DNA from: Babylonia areolata
Lineage: Eukaryota; Mollusca; Gastropoda; Neogastropoda; Buccinidae
Reading direction: 5' to 3'
Assembly (NCBI RefSeq): GCF_041734735.1
Contig: NC_134878.1
Span: forward strand, 44,472,752-44,536,751
Length of the DNA stretch: 64,000 nt
A program made the position numbers and the translations under genes. The notes under the pieces were generated by a model. The model was not told the DNA's origin. It did no database searches and saw only the letters and a list, made by a program, of their open reading frames with translations. Position 1 is the stretch's first letter. Every line of letters begins with the position of its first letter. This document shows positions 45,424 through 56,293 of this stretch, piece by piece.

Positions 45424-48400
45424 GCCAGTTTAACTGCTGGATAACCCACTAGGTCAGGTTGAGATCTGCAATGTCTCTCTCAACCTGCCTTTGCACTGTC
45501 TCAACCTGCCCCTCACCCGCTAATTTATTGATTCCTGCTTGATTAAATACATTTTAAAAATTTCTCTCTCTCTCTCTAGTCTCTCTCGTTGTCTGTCTGT
45601 CTGCCTGTGTTTCTCTGTATGTGTGCTTGTGCGTGCGCGTGTGTGTGTCCGCCATGTGCCTGTCAGTGTGTGTGAGTCTGTGCACATAAATCTAGTAATG
45701 TGTGAGTGGAGTCTATGCACATAAATCTAGTAATGTGTGAATGTAGGTGTTGTATGAGAACATGTTTCTGTGTATTTTTATGGAAAAAAAATCATCTAAA
45801 GGAACACAGGTTGATCAGCATTTCACTGTTTTCTAGATCAAAGTTTCAAGACTTTTTGGCTTTGTTAAATCATGTCATGTTTGTATCTCATTCTGTCAAA
45901 ATTTAAACTCATTCCAGTCTTTTCCATGACTTTACCACTCCAATACTTTTTTCCTCCCTTGCAATGAATATTCTTTTTTTCAAAATGAAAGCTGAAAGTT
46001 TTACAATCAATTAAGCACAACTGAGTATTTGGACATTATACAGGTCTGCCACTGCAAAGGTTTACTTTTAAAAAAATTGAGCAATAAATTCAAACAAATA
46101 AACAATGAAATATATAATCATAATAAGCAAACAAATAAATAAATCATTGACAAACACTAAAACTGACAGAGAAAAAAGAAAGATTCACATACACTTGCTC
46201 TGCAAATGTGGAGTATCTGAAAGACAATTTCAATTACATTTGTGCGACATATTCCTAATACATCATCATACAACATAAAACTTTTGGTTCAGCAAACTGT
46301 GGGAGAACAGGCAACCAGCACACATGTACTGGTAAACAGATCTGTTATATATAATTTAAGCATATACCAGTGTCCCAAAAATTAAAAGGAAAAGTAAGCT
46401 GCAGTAACTGTTGTGTTTCACATCATCATGTCATTAATTTATAAAGGATGTCTCACTATCAGGCAACCAGTTTGTACCAAATTTGTTGAGCATTTTATCA
46501 ATATTGAAATGTACTAAACAATAGTTGAACTTTATCTATTCTGCATAACAATATAATATATGCAAAGAAATAAGCAAGTACACAGAAGTAGCAATATAAA
46601 GTCAAAAGCTCTGTTTTATTTGAAATGTTTATTATGACCAAACAGTACCAGACACTCAATCTATGACTGTATGAGAATGACATAGTGGACAATAGTGGAG
46701 GGGGGTAGAGGGGGTGCAGGGTAATATGTGTGTGTGTGTGTGTGTGTGTGTGTTGGGGCTCATGTATGTTTATGTGTATTTCACTATTTGACTGTGCTTT
46801 TATATCTGTGAATCTGCATGTTTGGTGCATATCTGTTATGCATATGTATATGTATGTGTGAATGTGTGTCTGCATTTTTTACATTTATTTGCTTATTTAT
46901 CATCATTGTTGTCTTTTTTAAAATTTTTTTTTATTCATTTATCTATTTTATTATTATTATTATTATTTATTTTCTATTATTTTTATCATATTATTATTAT
47001 TTGGTTAGTTAGTTATATATTTTATTTATTTCATTATTTTTTTGTACGCCTATAGTTGACTTCATCAAGTTTTTGCGCCTTATACACATTATTATTAGTA
47101 GTAGTACTTTTTTTTTTTTAAATGTATTTATCTTTTTTCTTTTTTTTTTCTCAAGGCCTGACTAAGCGCATTGGGTTACACTGCTGGTCAGGCATCTGCT
47201 TGGTAGATGTGGTGTAGCATATATGGATTTGTCTGAACGCAGTGACACCTCCTTGAGCTACTGAAACTGAAACTGGACAATCAATAAGTTAACAGCCACA
47301 CAATGTTTAAGTCACTTTCATTAAATTTATCAAATACTGAGAGAGACTGACATTTCATGTGTCTCACATGCCTTGTCTCAACCTGCCCCACTGAGTGTCT
47401 CTTCCAGCCCTGGTCTCTCAGGTTAGACTAAGAGAACCCCCGAAAACGGGGTATGGCTGCCTATATGGCGGGGTTAAAAACGGTCATACACGTAAAAGCC
47501 CACTCATGCACATACGAGTGAACGTGGGAGTTGCAGCCCACGAATGAAGAAGAAGACTTAGAGAATTCAACTGTTTACTGTCTCAAAGCCATTGCATGTT
47601 TTCTTGGTTTCTTGTTTAGAAATTGTAAAAATCTATTGAATTTTCTTTTCAACTATTTTCTGTAATCATTACAGTTTGATGGAGAGGCAAAACCACTTTC
47701 AAGTTTTGTGTTGCAGCCTGTCCCGGTCTCCTCTACAAAATACAAAAAAAAAAATTAAAACTGCATACAAAACAAAATGTTCTTGACATAAAAAATAATA
47801 CATAGTAATAATGCCTAATGATTAGACCCAGAAACAGACAAAAAATATCCAATGCTTTTTAGAAAAAAAAGGCAAGTGGACCAGCAACTGGGCAGAAAAT
47901 AAGAAAGGAAGAAACAAAGAGAAAGAATATGAAAAAAGACAGAGAAAAGGAATTTCTTACACAGAATTTCCAGAATGTGGGGATATTACTTAATACTTAT
48001 ACTGAATGAGCCACCAGCATCCCCACCAGGAGGAGAGAGAAAACATTTAAACTGTCACACTTAACTGTCTCAAAGGAAAACAAATTTAAACTGTTCACTG
48101 TCTCAGAGGTGCACGTTATCAAAGCACAAAATTTCTTTAAAATATTGTTGTAACGTGAAACAATTCCATGGACTGATTGGGCTTCAAATTTCTATCATTT
48201 AAATTCAACAGTGCAACAAGAGTCCCTCACAGAAGCTCAAATAAAATCAATGACAGGGTTGAAACAGGGAATGAAAGACTGGAACACAAACACATGTCAT
48301 ACACATTCAATCAATGGTATACCTTCAGGCGCTGAGGGAGCTTTTTCTTTGTAGGACATGATCCTGTGAGACAGACGATCTCCATTCAGGTTCTCACTCA

Positions 48401-51400
48401 TCAGTCTCTGATACTCTGCCTGTGAAGGACTCAACATCTCCTGTGACTCACCGTCCCCCTGTGCTTTCTGCATCATTTTGAAGTGACTCACATCAAACTG
48501 GGTTGCTGTGCGGTTGGGAATGAAACGATCCCCTGCCGTTGGCGTCTTTTTGGGAGTTTTGGAACCCCTGTTAGCACCTTCAAAAAAGATCATGCATTTG
48601 CAATGATATTAAAAATGAAATACTGACCTGTGTATAATCTAGAAACAGTAGAATGGCAAACACAAACACATATACCACTTACTGACTTAGTTTCAAAATG
48701 CAGAATCTATTGTTATGAAAGACCGTTTGGTTACAATATAAAACTCGTCTGTGATTAAAACACAAGCACAATGATTCATACTTTAGGACATCATTGAGTG
48801 TTTTTTCTTTCTTTCTTTCATTCTCTCTTTCTCTCTCTAAGAAAAATAAAATAAAATAAAATAAAATAAACAAGAGAGGCAAGGCCTTCAAGACTCACTT
48901 GTGATAAATTAAGTCCCCTAGCATTAATTACAGAGTAATTTCCCTTTTTTACTATCTGCACCAAAACGTTTGCAAAATAAATAAAAATTCCATGCTTAGC
49001 AAAAGAAGTTTCTGTTTGAACAAAAAAATGATAATAATGACTCCTCTTGTTGTTGTGTCAGAATAAGAGGTCAAAGTGCCAAGTTTAGAGAATACAAAAA
49101 AATATAAATATAGCAGTAAATGCAGTCTGCATATAATTAGGCTTCTTTTTTTAAATTTTTTTGTGCCCATCCCAGAGGTGCAATATTGTTTTAAACAAGA
49201 TGACTGGAAAGAACTGAATATTTCCTGTTTTTATGCCAAATTTGGTGTAAACTGACAAAGTATTTGCAGAGAAAATATCAATGTTAAAGTTTACCACGGA
49301 CACACAGACACACGGACGCACACACACACAGACAACCAAACATCGGGTTAAAACATACTTTGTTTACACAAGTGAGTCAAAAAGAAAGACAGAGATTCAA
49401 TGAAACTGCCAGTCAGAACAGCTGTCATAAGCTCTTGGTCAGATGCATCAAATTCAAAGATATGATGTTTTGTTACCTGCTTGTTATGCACTTGGATGCT
49501 CTTTTTTTCATTTCTTTTTTAACTTTTAATTATAGTGAAATTAGAATAATAAGTTATAAGATATCAGCGCATTTCTAATGACCAACTTTATTGTTTTTCA
49601 TTTCGCTTACCTACACTAGGCTATAGTCAATGGTGTACACAGAACCAAATTAGAAATTTTTGGTAAAGTTCTACAGAATGAGATAATCAGTCAAATACAA
49701 GTCTAAAGTAAACAAGAGAGAGGCAAGGCCTTCAAGACTCACTTGTGATAAATTAAGTCCCCTAGCATTAATTGCAGAGTAATTTCCCTTTTTTACTATC
49801 TGCACCAAAACGTTTGCAAAATAAATAAAAATTCCATGCTTAGCAAAAGAAGTTCCTGTTTGAACAAAAAATGATAATAATGACTCCTCTTGTTGTTGTG
49901 TCAGAATAAGAGGTCAAAGTGCCAAGTTTAGAGAATACAAAAAATATAAATATAACAGTAAATGCAGTTTGCATATAATTAGGCTTCTTTTTAAAATTTT
50001 TTTTGTGCCCATCCCAGAGGTGCAATATTGTTTTAAACAAGATGACTGGAAAGAACTGAATATTTCCTATTTTTATGCCAAATTTGGTGTAAACTGACAA
50101 AGTATTTGCAGAAAAAATGTCAATGTTAAAGTTTACCATGGACACACAGACACACACACAGACAACTGAACACCAGGTTAAAACATAGACTTACTTTGTT
50201 TTCACAAGTGAGTCAATAAAATGGAGAGCACCAACAAAAATTGGCTATGTGAGTATATTCATAACCATTTTCATGGGCTGAGAAGCTGTAGACAAAACAA
50301 TAATTGACTGCAAAATCACAGTGTAAGGGCTTTACAACAAGAACTGCTTATAACTAATACAATAGTACAATAAAACGTAGACTCACTTTGTTTACACAAG
50401 TGAGTCAAAAACAACAATTACCATGTCATAAAAAAATATGTGTCCCTACTAGATGTTGATCAGTAGATGGGTATCAAAATCTCGATCAGTCATTTTCATT
50501 TTGATTTTATAATCTCAAACTGGAAAATTATTGATGGTGAAGTCTGTGATACAATTAGTGAATTACCATAGATTACAAAAAATAAAACAAAACAGAACAA
50601 AACAAACAAAAAAACATCACCAAACACCACCAGAACCAGGCAAAAACAATGCATAAACACACATCATGGTTTAATTATCACTTTTATTATGACAGTCTTT
50701 GAGTACTCATATGATAATTCACTTGCTCCACTTTAACACCATGAAAAAAATTACATGACACAGCAGACAAATTCTTCCAAAAATCACTCACAAATGTGAA
50801 GAGACTCGACACATGTCATAAATCAATGATCTTTTCCAGCTTCTTATCAGTTTTGCCCAACTTTATCTCAAGAACAGGAAATGCCAATGCATCTAAGAGA
50901 GATAGCCAGAAAGAAACAGACTGATAATAAAAAACAAAAAAAAACAAAAACTAGAGACTGAGAGAGAGAACAGACAGCGTTAAAAAAAGAAGAAAGACTG
51001 GTACATAGGCTGTACACTTACCATGCAAAATTTTCATGACAAATACTTCAAATACTCCTTAATCAACAGTTAATCTATCTAACAGGTTTAATTTATCATT
51101 TTATCATATTTATTTGTTTATCGTTTTATCATATTTATTTGTTTATGAAAATTATAGCATACCCGACTTTGGAGTTTTTCTTCCTGTTTCTTGAGATGAT
51201 GGAGTTTTGGACTGTGAAGTGGAAGACGGATTTGTCATTTTCATTGGTGTTTTATTAGACGATACCAGGCTGGCATTTGCTGCAGAAGAGTTCAGAGACA
51301 TATTTCCATTGTCTGTGTTTTTTTGCTGCCATTTCATCTGTGGCCCCCGTGTCAGTGGTGCATCCATTCTTAGAGCACTTTTCATCTCATTCTCCAGGTC

Positions 51401-51412
51401 AAACTGAGACAT
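33670..51412 (-). CDS. CDC20: CDC20, APC/C activator; complete, nine coding exons, 527 residues
   Basis: CDC20 activates the anaphase-promoting complex and recruits substrates such as securin and cyclin B; it is the target of the spindle checkpoint (family knowledge). Exons in order: 51412-51163, 48577-48323, 44361-44233, 43099-42903, 37732-37638, 37063-36832, 35767-35642, 34331-34214, 33851-33670. All junctions are GT-AG and in phase, giving 527 codons plus TGA-class stop; human CDC20 has 499 residues. The start [10 protein letters not shown] matches the vertebrate MAQFAFESDL start. An in-frame ATG 24 bases upstream (51436) is possible but less likely. Visible motifs are the C-box DRFIPNR (about 100-106), the [10 protein letters not shown] lead-in, seven WD blades and the C-terminal Ile-Arg tail. 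Introns hold many repeats, and intron 4, over 5 kb, hosts the piggyBac/mariner nest. Neighbours are unrelated in function. Confidence 0.96.
34765..34852 (+). repeat. LINE 3' tail fragment
   Basis: TTGTAAAGCGCTTTTGTGCA ... GCACTGATAAATGTCCAGTT then ATTATTACTATTATTG: a LINE-type tail in CDC20 intron 7 (34332-35641). Confidence 0.6.
36640..36812 (-). repeat. SINE A1 fragment beside CDC20 exon 6
   Basis: Reversed A1 3' block and the beginning of the core (GAAATTTGGGCTGCTCTCCC, ACACTGAGAGCACCACCCCC, TTCCTGCCTGCAGTTTATTT). It stops 20 bp before the exon 6 boundary at 36832. Confidence 0.8.
37326..37442 (-). mobile_element. Fragment of the GACTCACTTGTG family
   Basis: TTAAAGTTTACCTCGGACAC, then a CA run, GACAACCGAACATCGGGTTA and TTACACAAGTGAGTC. 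This is the outer end of the family, read in minus. Confidence 0.65.
37998..39590 (+). mobile_element. GACTCACTTGTG-ended element, long copy (about 1.6 kb)
   Basis: The left end is TGACTCACTTGTGTAAACAA + AGTGAGTC, which itself can fold as GACTCACTT/AAGTGAGTC. The right end is CACAAGTGAGTCTTGAAGGC + CTTGCCTCTCTTG. So GACTCACTTGTG is present at both ends in inverted orientation. The first 450 bp match the short copies at 48871 and 49711; the middle 1.1 kb is unique to this copy here and encodes nothing recognisable. In CDC20 intron 4. Confidence 0.65.
40310..40442. repeat. AT/GT microsatellites inside the piggyBac-like element
   Basis: TATATATA then TG runs (40330-40358), and a second GTGC/GT run (40396-40442). 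Confidence 0.95.
41108..41859 (-). mobile_element. mariner transposon, internally deleted, with about 70-bp inverted ends
   Basis: TA dinucleotides flank the ends. The terminal inverted repeats start CGAGGGTCATTCAATAAATA and stay matched for about 70 bp with one visible mismatch. The minus strand encodes the N-terminal helix-turn-helix half of a mariner transposase from 41692 ([48 protein letters not shown]). The C-terminal end follows after a frame change near 41445 ([18 protein letters not shown], then [11 protein letters not shown]). The region holding the first catalytic aspartates is missing, so this is a non-autonomous derivative. It is inserted in the piggyBac-like element at 39726-42293. 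Confidence 0.9.
42318..42726 (-). repeat. SINE A1, minus, full length
   Basis: TTTTTTGTCACAACAAATTT to GGGTTCTTTTATGTGCGCTA to the reversed head CACCTCTAAGCTATTACTCC. It starts just right of the piggyBac-like element and ends about 175 bp from CDC20 exon 4. Confidence 0.87.
43100..44232. other. CDC20 intron 3, no recognised element
   Basis: Plain AT-rich sequence with a C run near 43968; nothing repeat-like could be matched elsewhere in the window. Confidence 0.4.
44233..51412 (-). CDS. CDC20: CDC20 exons 1-3: N-terminal regulatory region
   Basis: Residues 1-211. The region is Ser/Thr/Pro-rich ([17 protein letters not shown]), offering several S/TP sites of the type phosphorylated by CDK. 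The C-box is DRFIPNR (human DRYIPHR). A KILR-like stretch, [11 protein letters not shown], precedes [14 protein letters not shown]. The CRY-box equivalent reads [10 protein letters not shown], so the Cys-Arg-Tyr core is not conserved. I see no KEN box here, whereas human CDC20 has one in this area; SEN at the equivalent distance may be a relic (inference). Confidence 0.9.
45071..45512. mobile_element. DNA transposon remnant with 16-bp inverted ends
   Basis: GGGGTAGGTTGAGACA (45071-45086) faces TGTCTCAACCTGCCCC (45497-45512), an inverted repeat with one mismatch. An inner copy of CTCTCAACCTGCC lies at about 45477. A further lone end (TGTCTCAACCTGCCCC) occurs at about 47374-47389. The interior carries a (TAAA)n run at 45397-45423 and no coding capacity. 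Superfamily not assigned. Confidence 0.6.
47148..47275 (+). repeat. SINE tail element, solo copy
   Basis: TTCTCAAGGCCTGACTAAGC to CTCCTTGAGCTACTGAAACT. It is close to the 811-938 copy. Confidence 0.8.
47437..47556 (+). repeat. SINE B, 3' end
   Basis: CGAAAACGGGGTATGGCTGC to GGGAGTTGCAGCCCACGAAT and a (GAA)n tail. Confidence 0.8.
48871..49380 (-). mobile_element. GACTCACTTGTG element, short copy 1
   Basis: Starts CAAGAGAGGCAAGGCCTTCA + AGACTCACTTGTG, ends TTTACACAAGTGAGTCAAAA. About 510 bp, nearly identical to the copy at 49711-50217. The outer ends match those of the 1.6-kb copy at 37998. In CDC20 intron 1. Confidence 0.75.
49711..50217 (-). mobile_element. GACTCACTTGTG element, short copy 2
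   Basis: Same length, orientation and sequence as the copy 330 bp to its left, with a handful of differences. The flanking bases differ, so the pair looks like two insertions or a duplication with diverged flanks. A lone end (TTTACACAAGTGAGTCAAAA) also occurs at 50378-50412. Confidence 0.75.
50413..51162. other. CDC20 intron 1, part near exon 1, no recognised element
   Basis: Plain AT-rich sequence; a short direct repeat (TCGTTTTATCATATTTATTT and a near copy) at 51095-51145. Confidence 0.4.
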
Positions 51413-51693
51413 TGTATTGCTGAAATGCAAAAGCACTAGACTAAAGAAACCTGCTCAAGGATCAAACATATTTTCAATGGAAAAGGCATTACAATGCAAG
51501 TGGTTTTTAAGAACAAAAACTATCATTGTACTAATACCACTATCAGCGTTTCAAGGACTGAATCCCAGTGTAGTGTAACATGAGCAGGGACTACCACTAT
51601 CAGGCTGCCATAGTGTCAAGACTTGATCAGCATCATGTTGGGCTTGAAAACATCAGGCATCTTTAAAAAAAAAAAAAAATCATATATACTCCT

Positions 51694-52015
51694 TCTTCTT
51701 CTTCTTTCCGTTACACGACCAACATCAACTTGCCAATGACTCTGTCGTGGTCCATGTATGCTGGGTATTTTTCGTGTCTCCATAACCCACCGAACACTGA
51801 CATGGGTTACAGGATCTTTAACGTGCATATTTGATCTTCTGCGTGCGTATACACACGAAGGGGGTTCAGGCACTGGCAGGTCTGCACATATGTTGACCTG
51901 GGAGGTAGGAAAAATCTCCACCCTTTACCCACCAGGCGCCGTTACCGTGATTCGAACCCGGGACCCTCAGATTGAAAGTCCAACGCTTAAACCACTCAGC
52001 TATTGCGCCCGTCAA
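51694..52015 (-). repeat. SINE B, minus, full length
   Basis: (TTC)n start, GTATGCTGGGTATTTTTCGT, ACACGAAGGGGGTTCAGGCA, GTGATTCGAACCCGGGACCC and the reversed head AACCACTCAGCTATTGCGCC. It lies upstream of the CDC20 start, in the CDC20/peroxidase intergenic region. Confidence 0.87.
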
Positions 52016-52461
52016 ACTAGTATAACTAAGCAGTATAATTAAATACTTAAGATGAGCATGTCTCAGTAAAGTCTCATCAGTTGCATTTACCCCCAAAGAA
52101 TCATGTAAGTAATAGTGCAGACCTGCTAGAGCTAGTGACTGAACTCCCTTCATGTACATCTCACACATGTCACGTGCAAAATATTTAATACATTACATAT
52201 TCAATGATCTAATCCAAAAAGAACAAAGAATAGATACTCCATGAAATCATAAAATGAATGTCAGAAATTTCTGAGGCCATGTGGCAGTTGCTTCCCTGAC
52301 AGTGACCAAGTAAATGAATTGAGGTTTGATAAACATAAGGTCGCTGCCAGTTGCAATGATAGATATATACGTACGTTCCTACTTTTGATACATTCGTTGC
52401 CCCACAAGTCTATGAAAAAGTACATCAAGAGTTGTCAACAGTACATGATCAAGGCTTATCT

Positions 52462-52997
52462 ATGATAACCATGACAGAGAAGATAGAGAAGGTGGTGGAG
52501 AGGAAGGTAAATGAACTGTGGGATGAAAAGGTAGAGAGAGACAAGAGAGAGCTAAATTTGATTATTACCAACATTCCGGAGAGCAAAGCAGAAGACGCTG
52601 AGGAGAGAAGAAGAACCATGATCGCCTAGAGGTAACCAGTAAAGTCCTGACGAAAATCTATCCAAATATGGAGAGAAAGGATATCATTGACGAACAAGTG
52701 CGACTCGGACGAGTCAACTTGGGGACTAGACCAAGGCTTTTGCGTGTGAAAGTTAAATCTTCTGAGATCAAAACAGAGATCCTCCGCAAGGCACGCAAAA
52801 TAAATGAGGGGGTGGAAGAGAAAAACAGGATCTACATAAATCCCGACTACACTCCCATCCAACGAAAGAAAAACAAAGAGCTTCGAGATGAGCTCAAGGC
52901 TCGCATAGAAAAGGGTGAGAAGAACATAGGAATCCGCAGGGGTGAGATTGTCGAGGTCACCTGGGCCCAGCAGATGCTGGACCGGGATGAAGCCTGA
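52462..52997 (+). pseudogene. LINE ORF1-like protein, frame-shifted
   Basis: The first frame reads MTEKIEKVVERKVNELWDEK, then RDKRELNLIITNIPESKAED and stops at 52629. From 52640 another frame continues IYPNMERKDIIDEQVRLGRV, LLRVKVKSSEIKTEILRKAR, IYINPDYTPIQRKKNKELRD, and ends IRRGEIVEVTWAQQMLDRDE. It has a coiled-coil start and an RRM-like layout (NIPES, then LRVKVKSS), as in ORF1 proteins of several LINE groups. Probably an RNA-binding chaperone of the element. Confidence 0.75.
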
Positions 52998-53102
52998 CAA
53001 CATACCCATTCAAAAAATGAAAATAGTTTTAGCCCTTTTAACCATTCAGCTCAACCAAATACCTTACGTACAGTCCTGTACACAAATTCTGATAATGGTC
53101 TC

Positions 53103-54273
53103 CTTAACAAGAAAAATGAACTACTTGCTTTAATGGATGATATAAAACCCAGTATAATAGCAATCACGGAAGCTAAAGCTAAAAATCAAAAAGATTTCAA
53201 TTATTCTGAATATGAAATTCCAGGTTTTGATCTTTTCCACAATCAGAATCCAAAAAGAGCTGTTGTTTTGTACATAAAAGAGAGTATGAATGCCAAAGAA
53301 TGTAGTTTAATGAATGATACAGATTTTGAAGAGTGTATGTTTGTTGATCTTGTAAGCGGAGATGGACAAAAAACCTTGTTTGGTTGTGTATATAGAAGCC
53401 CAAACAGTACTAAAGATAATGATGATAGACTATTTGAACTCTTGCATAGAGATAGCCTACATAAATATGACTGTGTCTGCATAGTAGGAGATTTTAATTA
53501 CCCCAGTGTAGATTGGACAGGAGGGTGGACTGGTGAAGGTGATGACAAATTTAGAGAATGCACACGAAATGCATTTTTATACCAAATGGTGAATAAACCC
53601 ACAAGAAGAAGAAAAGGACAAAAAGCTAACATACTAGATTTGGTTCTTGTAAACAATGAACAAATAGTTTCGGACATTGAACATTTGTCCCCATTGGGTA
53701 AAAGTGACCATGAGGTTCTTGCCTTCTGTCTATATATTGCAGACAAAAAATGTAAAGAAAAGAAAGAGGAGATGAAGTATAATATGAACAAAGCAAATTA
53801 CAATAATATGAGATTGGACATAAAATCCATAGATTGGAAATGCCTATACGACAAGGATGTAAATGACAGTTGGGAATATATTAAAAAGGAACTACACTCA
53901 ACTATAAATAAAAACATTCCTAAAATGAGATACGTCAAACGAGAGAAATATAAACCCATGTGGCTCGATAAAAAAGCTATGCGGATTATCAAAAAGAAAT
54001 ATAACTTATATCAGAGATTTTTGAATACAGTTTCAGTTTCACTTTCTCAAGGAGGCGTCACTGCGTTCGGACAAATCCATACACGCTACACCACATCTGT
54101 TGAGCAGATGCCTCACCAGCAGCATAACCCAACGCGCTTAGTCAGGCCTTGAGTGCATGCTTACATATTTGTGTACCTATGAAAGTGGATTTCATTTTAC
54201 GTAATTTCGCCAGAGGACAACACTCTCGTTGCCATGGGTTCTTTTTCAGTGCGCCAAGTGCGTGCTGCACACG

Positions 54274-54304
<31 letters not shown>

Positions 54305-56293
54305 TAGACGCTCAGTTTGATTTTCCAGTCAAACTTAGGAGAAAGGGCGAGAGCGGGATTCGAACCCACACCCTCACGGACTCTCTGTATTGGCAGCTGA
54401 GCGTCTTAACCATTTGAATACAAAAAATGGTAAAGATTATCAAAAATATATTGAAACAAGAAACCTATGTAACAAACAGATCAAAAGTGCAACTAAAGAA
54501 TTTGAGAAAAAGCTCTCTAAAGATGTCAAATCTAATCAAAAAGGCTTTTGGAAATATGTCCAAACTAAAACTAAATCAAAAATTGGAATAAGCCCCCTAA
54601 TTGACAAGGATGGCATGAAATCTGTAAGTGACAAAGAAAAAGCCAATACTCTTAACAGTTTCTTCTCAAGTGTTTTTACAAAGGAGAAAGTTGATAACAT
54701 ACCAAATCTGGACCCTGGATCTAGATCAAATGGCAAAATGGTAACTGATATTAAAATTACAAGTGAATCTGTAAGACAAAAGTTGAAAAAACTAAATCCA
54801 AATAAAGCTCAGGGCCCAGATGCAGTACCAGCAAGGATTCTGAAAGAGTTAAGTGAAGAGCTAGCAGAACCGCTAAGCATATTGTTTAATAAATCAGTTG
54901 AACAAATGGTAATACCAGATGACTGGAAGATGGCTACAGTAATGCCAATATTTAAAAAAGGTACAAGAACTGACCCTGGAAACTATAGACCTGTTAGTTT
55001 GACTTGTATAACATGTAAAGTTCTGGAATCATATGTAAGAGATACTATTGTTGATCATATGACAGAAAATTGTTTGTATGCGGAATGCCAACACGGATTT
55101 CGGAAACACAGATCATGTGTAACTCAGTTACTAGAAGTCATGGAAGACTTCACACAAATGATAAACAGGGGCGAAGATATTGATGTGCTCTACTTAGACT
55201 TTAAGAAAGCTTTTGATTCTGTGCCACACCAGGGATTATTAAAAAAGATAGAATCTTATGGAATATCAGGAAAAGTATTAAATTGGACTAGGGATTTTCT
55301 CACAAACCGAAAACAAAGAGTTAAGGTGGGAGATAGTTATTCAGAGGAAGCAATGGTCCTTAGTGGAATTCCACAGGTTATATCTTAGGACCCATACTTT
55401 TTACATTATTCATAAATGACTTGCCTCAGACAGTATCAAGTGTATGTAAAATTTTTGCAGACGACACTAAACTTTACTGTTCACCAAGTTCACAACACAT
55501 AATGCAAAATGACATTGACTCCTTGACAGAATGGTCTGAAAAATGGAACTTATACTTTAATGCTTCCAAATGCAAAGTATTACACATTGGTCGAACAAAC
55601 CCAAAACATAACTATGTAATGAAAAACGACGATGAAATAACCAATATTGTGAAATGTGAAGAGGAGAAAGACTTAGGGGTGACGTTTGATAAAGACTTAC
55701 TGTTTGACAGACATATTAACCAAGTTGTTAACAAGGCAAATCAAAGGCTGGGTATTATTAAACGTACTTTTTCGTTTATTGATAAGGATATTTTTCTCCG
55801 ACTTTATAAAGCTCTTGTAAGACCTCTCTTGGAGTATGGTCTCCCTGCCTGGTGTCCTAGACTAATACGTCAATCAATTACTATTGAAAGAGTGCAAAGA
55901 CGTGCTACCAAACTGGTGCATGAAATTAAGGATTTGTCTTACGAAGAAAGACTGAAATTCCTAAAATTACCCTCAATGAAAGCAAGACGAAAAAGAGGAG
56001 ATTTGATTCAAGCCTATAAGATCTGTAATGGTATAGACGATATTAAAAAAGATCACTTCTTTGATTCACCGCCAGATACTAATATGGAAACAAGAAACAG
56101 TGTTGATAAAATTTATAAACAGAGACATAACAATAACACAAGGAAATTTGCTTTCAGTTATAGGGTTACTAACGACTGGAATAAACTAACCACTAACATC
56201 AAGTATGCTTCCAATACCAACAACTTCAAGAACCTTATCGATAATCACAAAATTTTAAAAGACATTTGGTTTGACTTTGATGGTCCAAGATAA
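53103..56293 (+). pseudogene. LINE ORF2: endonuclease and reverse transcriptase, interrupted by a SINE and one frame change
   Basis: The endonuclease part (53103-54029) has LLALMDDIKPSIIAITEAK, VGDFNYPSVDW, ILDLVLVNN and LGKSDHEVLAF, the GDFN and SDH motifs of APE-type endonucleases. After the SINE the frame resumes at 54423. Reverse-transcriptase motifs follow: NKAQGPDAVPARILKE, VMPIFKKGTRTDPGNYRPVS, CQHGFRKHRSC, VLYLDFKKAFDSVPH and SGIPQ. After the one-base loss near 55376, ILGPILFTLFINDLP and the catalytic FADDTKLY follow. The C-terminus is SYRVTNDWNKLT ... FDFDGPR. The order and wording fit the CR1 group (inference). Confidence 0.88.
54030..54412 (-). repeat. Composite SINE (type A2) inserted in LINE ORF2, with perfect target duplication
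   Basis: TTTGAATACA lies on both sides (54020-54029 and 54413-54422). Read in minus: tRNA-like head (AAGACGCTCAGCTGCCAATA, B-box-like GGGTTCGAATCCC), then the shared core (ACTAGACGC region reversed as GTTTATCGTCTCATCCGAAA; GTTGCCATGGGTTCTTTTTC). The tail T follows and ends CTGAAACTGAAAC at 54030-54045. This is the cleanest copy for defining head, core and tail. Confidence 0.95.

Larger units (their letters stand above)
45513..48322. other. CDC20 intron 2, left part
   Basis: Contains a (GT)n tract at 46723-46754, a SINE tail at 47148-47275 and a SINE B 3' end at 47437-47556. The stretches 45513-46700 and 47560-48320 hold nothing else I can name. Confidence 0.4.
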
